Origin: Berberis thunbergii
Taxonomy: Eukaryota > Streptophyta > Magnoliopsida > Ranunculales > Berberidaceae
DNA length: 64,000 nucleotides
Direction of reading: 5' to 3'
NCBI GenBank assembly: GCA_003290165.1
Contig: QNQO01006979.1
Span: 1 to 64,000, forward strand
Positions within the stretch are counted from its first letter, which is position 1. Every line of letters begins with the position of its first letter. The notes below the pieces were generated by a model. The model was given only the letters and a program-made list of their open reading frames with translations, did no database searches and was not told the DNA's origin. The translations under genes were made by a program, and so were the position numbers. This document shows positions 57,853 to 64,000 of the stretch, piece after piece.

Positions 57853-58276
57853 CTGCAAAGATAATCAAACAGTTCATTTTTAGGAATCGTAAAAATTGCA
57901 CACTTACATGACATATTCTCATGGTTTTCTTTAGGAGCTATTGTCTTGGATTGATTAGTGCTTTCAAAGGACCATTTTTTCAAAGGATCATATAATCAAA
58001 CAGTTCATTTTTAGGAATCGTAAGTATTATATTCTAGGTCCTACATTTACAACTGTCCTATAGTATCATTTTAAGACGAGCTGGCAAGAAAGAGTAATGT
58101 TTCGACTTCTTCAGTCATTGTTGGTATCTAAAACTAATAGACCTATGAAGTAAACCTCATTGTCAAAAGAGTAGAACTCTGTTGCTCTTAATCCAGCACA
58201 GACTTTTCATTCTGTAATATTTTAGTTTCTATAGTCTCAGGTTTATGATATAGTCAAAGTAGGAAGACAACTTGCC
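57853..58276 (-). other. Captured intron/intergenic DNA in CACTA E
   Basis: AT-rich. CAAACAGTTCATTTTTAGGA is present twice (57868 and 57996), a local duplication of about 25 bp. Confidence 0.5.
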
Positions 58277-58961
58277 TGGACGATCCAATAAGCACAACCA
58301 AAGAATCTTGAAACACCTAACGCGAAAACATAGTGGCCAGTGAATGGCTCAACCATCTGAAGATGAAACATCATCAAATTAGTGCTCTTTTATCAGTAGG
58401 ACATTTGTTTTGGCACAAAAAAAAAATGAATTCTTACTTTGGCATTTTGCATCAGGCGAAGCTGAGGCACCACAGCAACAGCTTCCAGGTAATTAGAAAA
58501 AGCCCAAAGAATTCTGCTTGTAAAGTGATAAAAGGCATATGGATAGACAAGCACAGCAAGGATAGCGGCAGGAATGATCTGCAGGAATATATAACTCAGA
58601 ATTTCAGTTTGGCTTCTGCTTTACATGTTTTGAGCAGAGCTAAGAAGAAATTAGGCCAGACAATCAAAATAATGGAAACTGATTAAACACGACAAGAAAA
58701 GAAAAGGATTAAAATAAATAATAATACTAAAAAAGCTCCAGGGAGTAGAAAACATCTTTACCAGGTAGTAGATTGGTATATTATCAAGTTCCTTAATGTA
58801 AGTCGAGTTCAATTTGAAACGTATCATGTATATAACCCACAGTGTTGGTATTAAAGTTGCCAGATCAAGCCATGTATGGATGTCTCCCCTCATAAGAAAA
58901 CCGCAGTACACTCTTGTAGCTAAGTATATGGCTGTGAGTTCTTGCATCCTCAGCGATAGAC
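58277..58961 (-). pseudogene. Captured ERD2-like (KDEL receptor family) fragment, three exons
   Basis: Exons 58961-58762 (GLSLRMQELTAIYLATRVYC, then LWVIYMIRFKLNSTYIKELD), 58578-58438 (ILAVLVYPYAFYHFTSRILW, then YLEAVAVVPQLRLMQNAK) and 58356-58277 (MVEPFTGHYVFALGVSRFFG, then CAYWIVQ) follow the membrane-helix order of the ER lumen protein-retaining receptor family, closer to the plant ERD2-like branch than to canonical ERD2. The last donor is AG|GCAAGT, a typical GC-AG intron. Coding parts are open. Start and last helices are missing. Confidence 0.9.
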
Positions 58962-59089
58962 CTAAATACATGGCATAACGAAATGGAAAATGAATAATAA
59001 AAATTCACATGAAGTACTGGATATTAAAGGGGACTTTTAACAAAGTTTTGTAAAAATTCTGCGACAATAACCTTCATATTTTTATACCC

Positions 59090-59520
59090 AGCATCCCGGA
59101 CAGCACCAGCAAAAACTCAACCGAAGAAAACGCAGCACCCGCGCGTTTCTGCGACAAATCCCGAAATGACACCGTAGTGCCTAAATCAACCGGCGAACAC
59201 ACACGCCAACCACATGACGCCGCATCTCAGCATGTCAACGCTGCGACAAAACAACTGCAATGTATCCCAGCAGCAACAAAGCCGCGCATCAGCAGCAGCA
59301 GAAAATAGCACCGCAGCCGTCGCATCAACACGCAGCGCAGCAACCGCGCATCAGCAACAGCAGAACAGCAACAGCGGATCAGCAGCAGCAGCAGATCAGC
59401 AGAACAGCAACAGCAGATCAGCAGAGAGCTCTGCCTAAACCACACAGCATCTGCCCCTGCGAGCAGCAGAGAGACTCGCAGAATATCGCCATTTCCCGGA
59501 CTGCGAAAGCTGCCATAATC
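59090..59520 (-). repeat. Dispersed CTG/CAG-rich repeat, copy 2
   Basis: The reverse complement has the same order of motifs as 20330-20660: CTGCTG-rich part, GTCGCAGCGTTGACATGCTG, GGTTG...GCGTGTGT, TTTGTCGCA, then GCGCG...GCTGCG. Open frames across it are low-complexity Gln/Ala runs. Confidence 0.7.
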
Positions 59521-59629
59521 CCCAAACCTCGCAGCCACAAAGCTGAAAAACTAGATTGATCCAACAGAAAGACAACTACTGAACCATTAAACACCAAACC
59601 ATAACCCAACATATGACAGAAATTAGATG

Positions 59630-60349
59630 AAGCTCACACAGAAATAATCAGGAAGAAAGAAGCAGCAAAGATAGCAATAGAGGAAGCACTTCCCGTCATC
59701 AAAGAGGTACCTGTTGTGGATACTGCCAAGGTAGAGTCACTAGAGAAACTTAATGAGGAACTGGAGGTAAGATTGGCTATTACCCCGCACTTTATATATC
59801 AAACAAAAATGAAGCTATTCGGTATTTAGAAAAGCATCAGCAACTGATAATAACAAACAAGATTTTTGCACGTGCAGCATGAGTTAAACATGTTAAAAAA
59901 GACGATGGAAGATCTCGAGGGTACATATTCTGAGGTCCAAAAACAGAGTGAAGAAAGGGCTAAGCTGGTTGACGAATCACAGTCGAACTTGTCTCAACTT
60001 CAAGAAACTATAGAAAGGTGGTCCTAAATACCAAATGTGGTTCCATACATGATAAATGAGAAGATCCTATTAATACAAAAGGTGAAACCAGCCAGTCAAG
60101 TTCTTTTCTAACATTCCTATTTTTTTTTCCCAGCCTTAAAATCAAGATTGCAAAGTTGGAGTCAGAGAATGAGTTACTCCAGAAGCAGGCTCCAGTAATA
60201 GTGCAACAAATAGTTGCTACAGAAACAACGCCCCTACCAGTAACAAAGGTACTGTACATTACAGTTCATATTAAGTTATTTTCACAGGAAGTGGAGCATG
60301 TTGTGACTCCCATAACAAAACAGAAGTCCCTAAATGACAGGCAGCAAGT
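59630..60349 (+). pseudogene. Captured class XI myosin tail fragment, antisense to CACTA E
   Basis: Plus-strand exons: about 59630-59766 (KEAAKIAIEEALPVIKEVPV, then VDTAKVESLEKLNEELE), 59878-60016 (KTMEDLEGTYSEVQKQSEER, then AKLVDESQSNLSQLQETIE), 60134-60246 (IKIAKLESENELLQKQAPVI) and 60288-60349 (EVEHVVTPITKQKSLNDRQQ). These are the coiled coil behind the IQ motifs of plant myosin XI heavy chains, which dimerises the motor. All are open with GT..AG borders. It is the only recognised captured fragment in the window that runs against the direction of its element. It may come from a gene other than the motor exon in CACTA C. Confidence 0.85.
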
Positions 60350-60972
60350 ACGTAGATGAAAGAGATTGGAAGAATGTGAGTTTTCCAGGAAGATTTTGAA
60401 GTTAACTAGATGCTCCCAAGTAGATTTTCCAATGTTTTATGAGTTTTCAAATAAGAACTATAAATAATGCAAAATGTCTCCATTTTCTTCATAACTGTTA
60501 TGTCAATTTCATACGTAGATAAGTATCTAAACAAGCATGCTCATGACTGGCCCCAAAGGATGTTAGTAATTGTTTAGTTGAGCAATCTGTATCTCTCTTA
60601 GCTAGTGTTGTACCACACTTTGATTTTTTTTTGCTACTAAATAACAATTACTGGAAACAAGGAAATGTTGCACCTTGCAAACTGTATTGATTGTACACTA
60701 CAATATAAAAAATACAAAGTGACATCAGTTGAAATACGAAGCTATTGGTAAAATTTCCTATGCTCACATGAAAATGGGAATGTTTAGTGCACTTCATAGA
60801 AAAGCATGATACTAAGTATTAAGGATTGGATTATATGATAAACAGAATGTGATAAATGGACCGTATAGACTCTTCGTTACAGCGAATCCATCTTACGTTA
60901 TAATAAATTAATAATAAATCAATAAATAAATAAATAATGAGAGCCTAGTAATACCACAAAAAGAGGGCATAC
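60350..60972. other. Spacer between captured myosin and pyrophosphatase fragments
   Basis: AT-rich with no gene recognised. The source junction and change of strand occur here. (AATA)n-like runs at 60907-60938. Confidence 0.4.
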
Positions 60973-61154
60973 CGGAAAATGTTTCTCAACATCATCAATA
61001 TCATTCACTAGTGATGCTATTGGATCATCCAACGAAATGGCAACTATTTTCCAGTCGAGCTCCCCTTCATCAATCATAGCAAATGCTGCCAAAGGCTTAA
61101 CCTTGAGAACCTGACCAATTTTTCCCTGGGCATCTCCAATCTCAACAACATCAA
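60973..61154 (-). pseudogene. Captured plastid soluble inorganic pyrophosphatase exon
   Basis: The minus-strand exon between TTTCAG and GTATGC encodes VEIGDAQGKIGQVLKVKPLA, then AFAMIDEGELDWKIVAISLD and DPIASLVNDIDDVEKHFP. This is the family I pyrophosphatase segment with MIDEGELDWKI and the acidic D.ASLVND residues. The wording fits the chloroplast isoform (PPA6-like) rather than the cytosolic ones. The exon is open. Metal-binding residues DNDPVDV in the preceding exon are not present. Confidence 0.9.
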
Positions 61155-61834
61155 CTGAAAGTTATTGATAACGTCAAAGAGAACAACTATCAGCGTTTCA
61201 TAAGAAAAAAACAACACAGTGATATCTTCATTCCATCATTTTCTTTATAACCACAAGACAACAAAACTATCATCTCATGGTATAGACAAATATAAGACCT
61301 CAAAAATTTAATGGCAATGAGCTATTCCTATGAAAAACATGAAAACTCTAATTTATCAAAAACTGATTTACAAGAAAAAAATAAAATACAAGTCATGTAT
61401 ATTATTTTTATATAGAAAATACGAACATTATCAACAGTGTTTAATCATAGTTCTATGCAATAATAATAACATTCTATCCCAATACTTTGTGATTTATGGT
61501 CAGGCGAATCTCGAATTTAGGCTTATAGGATAACGAACAGGCTAGTGCGATAACTCGAGAAAAGCACAGAAACTCGGTCTGTTGTGAAGGTAAGAACTAT
61601 ACCTAATACAGAATTACATTCTTAATTAATGATATGCATACAGGTATGAAAGTTATAAACATAAGCATTTATCATTGTTTGAAATAGCCAATGTCAAAGC
61701 TTTAGACTAAGATATATTCATTGGACTAATGCAAAAAGTGCTAGAAATGAAGGTCAAGTCATCCATAGTCCATCATGTATTAATGAAAATATCGACACAA
61801 AAAAGATGAGTGTTCAAAATGTTTAATTATTCAC
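61155..61834 (-). other. Spacer in CACTA E
   Basis: AT-rich with no recognisable gene. The boundary between pyrophosphatase and CREG source DNA lies here. Confidence 0.4.
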
Positions 61835-62030
61835 CTTTCCATTAAGTGTAAGCTTTGCACAAGTTGGGTTCTCAGGATATGTCTTGCCACAAGTTCCAAG
61901 AGGGAACTCACTGAGTGTAAATGAAGCCCTTGAATCATTCAATGCATTACTTGCAGTAGGGTCAAGAGTGGTCAAGTAGAAGTATGGGATGCCCCAGCCT
62001 TTACCAGGTTTCCCATCCAGATTGTTCTGC
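61835..62030 (-). pseudogene. Captured CREG-family protein exon
   Basis: The minus strand encodes [20 protein letters not shown], then ASFTLSEFPLGTCGKTYPEN and PTCAKLTLNGK up to a GT donor. This is the FMN-binding-like split barrel segment of plant CREG1-like secreted/endolysosomal glycoproteins (Y.YLTT.DP.A...L, S..P.GTC....PE.P.CA.LTL.G). The exon is open. Upstream it runs into AACAATCTGGATGG, repeated nearby as GGATTGTTCTGCC, which marks a likely junction. Confidence 0.85.
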
Positions 62031-62855
62031 CTGGTAAGCATGGATTGTTCTGCCTTTAAACGCAGCAATAGTGTGTTCAACACATCCAGATTCATTTAAG
62101 GTGTCAGCGTGAAGGTTAACCTGTAGAAAGATATCATTAAGGCTTGATAGTATAGAGCATTAATATTTTATGAAAAGCATCATTCTCACTCAACATGTTT
62201 GTTTAATGAATTATGGATCACAGGTTTTGTTTTGAACTATTGATGACTCAATTTGAGAATTTTCACTAAATATTTGGAAATCAGCAATGTTGGGCAGTGG
62301 AATCAATGTTTGATTGTGAACCCAAGGGCAGTATCTCTCACTGTATTTAATTCCATCCACTACATAATTTATCAAGTTTTCTTTGCTCAAAACATTCATA
62401 CATGAAAGGCTTACTCCTTACACCCTCATGTCGTGACTCATGAGACATTGCATGATTGTAACACTCACAATCCGCCTTCATGTTTATAAACCTTGTTTTT
62501 GGGAAAATAAACAGATAAATAAAATTACAAAATATATACACCCATACAGATATAAGATATGCATATCCAAAGCAAAAATGTCCTAGGAAATATAGCTGTG
62601 TCTGCGCCAAATATACAAATTAACCATAGTGTAACATCAGGCATGGTGAACACATACCACAAAGAAAAGGAAAGGTATCCAGCACACCAAACTTTTCCTC
62701 TTGACCTGTCAGACAACATAAACTTCACATCTGAACAATATTGTGTGTGTATCATTGAAAAACAGGAATGAATGAAAAAATCTAACCTGTATTTCTGGCA
62801 ACAAACCGGAGGTATTGCAAACAAGAATGGCAGCAATGGCACCAGCAACTGAAAT
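62031..62855 (-). other. Unassigned captured DNA in CACTA E
   Basis: A minus-strand open piece (about 62399-62215; ENLINYVVDGIKYSERYCPW, then VHNQTLIPLPN) looks like a real exon, but I do not recognise its family. Further right there is AT-rich sequence with no motif. Confidence 0.45.
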
Positions 62856-63175
62856 CAGCTCACTGTCAATTCCTAGCAATCCGGACAGCACCAGCAATCT
62901 CTCAGCCATAGAACACGCAGCACACGCGCGTTTCTGCGACAAATCCCGAATGTACACCGGACTGCCCAAATCAGCCAGCATACACACGCTCCAACCAAAC
63001 GCTGCTACATACAGCAGCAAACACAGCAGCAACAGCAATGCAGCACAGCAGCAACGCAGCGCCTCAGCAGCAGCAGCAGCGCAGCGCAGCGCAGCGCAGC
63101 GCAGCGCAGCGCAGCGCAGCGCAGCAACAACAGCATAACCGTGTCGCAGTCGCGCTTTCGCTGCATTAGTCAACC
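62856..63175 (-). repeat. Dispersed CTG/CAG-rich repeat, copy 3, with (GCGCA)n
   Basis: The reverse complement again shows the GCTGCTG part, then GGTTGGAGCGTGTGTATGCT, CAGTCCGGTGTACATTCGGG and GCGCGTGTGCTGCGTGTTCT, closest to copy 1 (20330-20660). It contains about nine GCGCA pentanucleotide units (63078-63122). Confidence 0.72.
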
Positions 63176-63501
63176 CAGATGATCTTCCCACATTTTCAAT
63201 ACGATCAAGCTTCCTCTAAAGACACCATTAAATCACAAGCATTGAATATCACACAAGTTTGGAAGGCACCAAACCATAACACAGTATCAATTATCAAATA
63301 TGAAAAACATCACAATGCAATTGTAGTGTGACATGTACAAGTGGCATGAACCAAAAAGGAAATGTTTTAAGGCTGAACATGAAGAGCTGTGTTGATCCAT
63401 GGAAAGAGTTCTCTTTACTACTAACTTTCTGTGTAATTCATATATCCAATACGAGCCGTGAGCTTACAATATCACTATATGGACTAAAAAAAAATGAATA
63501 C

Positions 63502-63663
63502 CTGAAATTCTTGTTGCACCAAGCAATTGCCTCCACGTACATTCAAGGGACATTTCAACGCCAAGTCTTCTGAAATAAAACCCGTGCCATCAGTATGTAT
63601 CAAGGCTTCCCCATCATCAACATAGTAAACTGAGCATCCTTCCAGTTCTTGATCAAAACATCA
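63502..63663 (-). pseudogene. Captured RNA-dependent RNA polymerase (RDR3/4/5-type) exon
   Basis: The minus strand encodes VDDGEALIHTDGTGFISEDL, then ALKCPLNVRGGNCLVQQEFQ up to a GT donor at 63501. The HTDGTGFISEDLA..CP pattern is the conserved motif of cellular plant RDR proteins, which make double-stranded RNA for silencing. The catalytic DbDGD motif is further downstream in the family and is not present here. The exact acceptor is uncertain, because an in-frame TGA stands at the first codon after the AG at 63664. Confidence 0.75.
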
Positions 63664-64000
63664 CTGCAAATCCAAACTAATCAAATACAAAAGTCTGAAA
63701 ACCCAATAATGCATATTGTTACAATGTGCTAAAGATCAATGGATCAGTTTCATTTGTAATTAGAGCATTATTTTAAGGACTTCCACAAAACTCAGATTGG
63801 AAAGACTCGATTAAATATAAGCACACCTTCTTTGACAGTATGGAGTTTGCAGAACAAAAACTGAACTCTCGTTGACAGACATTGGCAACTTGATACACTG
63901 AACTCTGTTGCATAAACAGAAAAGTCTTTAGCATAAGGTTCTTAGAATCTAGCATCTGGTTCTTGAAGTGTACATGCCTACAATAAAATTTCATGCATCT
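63664..64000 (-). other. Right edge of the window, unassigned
   Basis: The minus-strand open frame 63773-63994 has no family I recognise; it may be the preceding exon or intron of the captured RDR gene. No CACTA terminus is seen. Confidence 0.4.

Larger units (their letters stand above)
54572..64000 (-). mobile_element. CACTA transposon E, left (3'-type) end and body; right end outside the window
   Basis: CACTACACCAAAAACCCC at 54572 follows TTA (candidate TSD). The terminal array matches the 3' ends of A and C, so E reads on the minus strand and its 5' end lies beyond 64000. No inverted terminus, tnp2 or tnpA is seen up to 64000. The body is a series of host-gene fragments: proteasome beta1, AINTEGUMENTA-like, ERD6-like transporter, ERD2-like receptor, pyrophosphatase, CREG and RDR on the minus strand, and one myosin XI tail on the plus strand. 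That everything to 64000 belongs to E is an inference from the missing second terminus. Confidence 0.75.

Noticed and set aside
59214..59559. Gln/Ala/Ser-rich open frames resembling a polyglutamine protein
   Set aside because: All are readings of a CAG/CTG repeat copy. Frames are open on several registers and both strands, as expected for trinucleotide repeats.
62709..63191. 160-codon Ala/Leu/Cys/Arg-rich frame
   Set aside because: It is created by the (GCGCA)n tract and CTG repeats in repeat copy 3.

Overview
The window is plant nuclear DNA, very probably from a eudicot. Introns are AT-rich with GT..AG borders, and every recognisable product is a plant protein or a plant transposon protein. 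The species cannot be named from the sequence. I find no intact ordinary host gene. The whole 64 kb reads as one nest of transposable elements: four CACTA (En/Spm-like) DNA transposons (A to D), a fifth at the right edge (E), and two non-autonomous gag-only LTR retrotransposons (I and II). The four junctions that lie fully inside the window are supported by target-site duplications (TSDs), or by reading frames that become continuous when the insert is removed.

Layout. CACTA D (+) is the outer host: leader 36136-38079, first tnp2 exon 38080-38327, rest of tnp2 46873-50226, a second transposase-like gene near 50500-51020, then captured host-gene pieces to 54571. LTR element II (29610-36135) appears to sit in the leader of D. 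Its 5' LTR is split by CACTA B (- strand; segments 1-18, 7663-9941 and 23805-29609). B is itself split twice: by LTR element I (19-7662, TSD GTGGT) in the proline-repeat part of its tnpA gene, and by CACTA A (9942-23804, TSD AAC) in a 3' exon of its tnp2 gene. CACTA C (38328-46872, TSD TGC) splits the first tnp2 exon of D. CACTA E starts at 54572 and runs off the right edge.

Captured genes. A, C, D and E carry intron-containing fragments of unrelated host genes. A has MBF1, class III peroxidase, SEC14-like, PEX1 and transportin-1. D has an SP1-type RING E3 ligase, ABC1 kinase and GH1 beta-glucosidase. C has a myosin XI motor, a ycf45-like P-loop protein, shaggy/GSK3 kinase, kinesin-10, GPN2 and a DUF4378 protein. 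E has proteasome beta1, AINTEGUMENTA-like, ERD6-like transporter, KDEL-receptor-like, plastid pyrophosphatase, CREG, RNA-dependent RNA polymerase and a myosin XI tail. Of 22 recognised fragments, 21 lie in the same direction as the element carrying them.

Coding potential. The tnp2 copies of B and D are broken by stops, frameshifts and insertions. Element A has lost tnp2 entirely but keeps a four-exon tnpA-like gene (14984-16657) whose exons join without stop or frameshift. The CACTA ends share CACTACACCAAAA inverted repeats and dense subterminal palindromes, (A/C)ACGG...CCGT(T/G), the expected binding platform for a TNPA-type protein.
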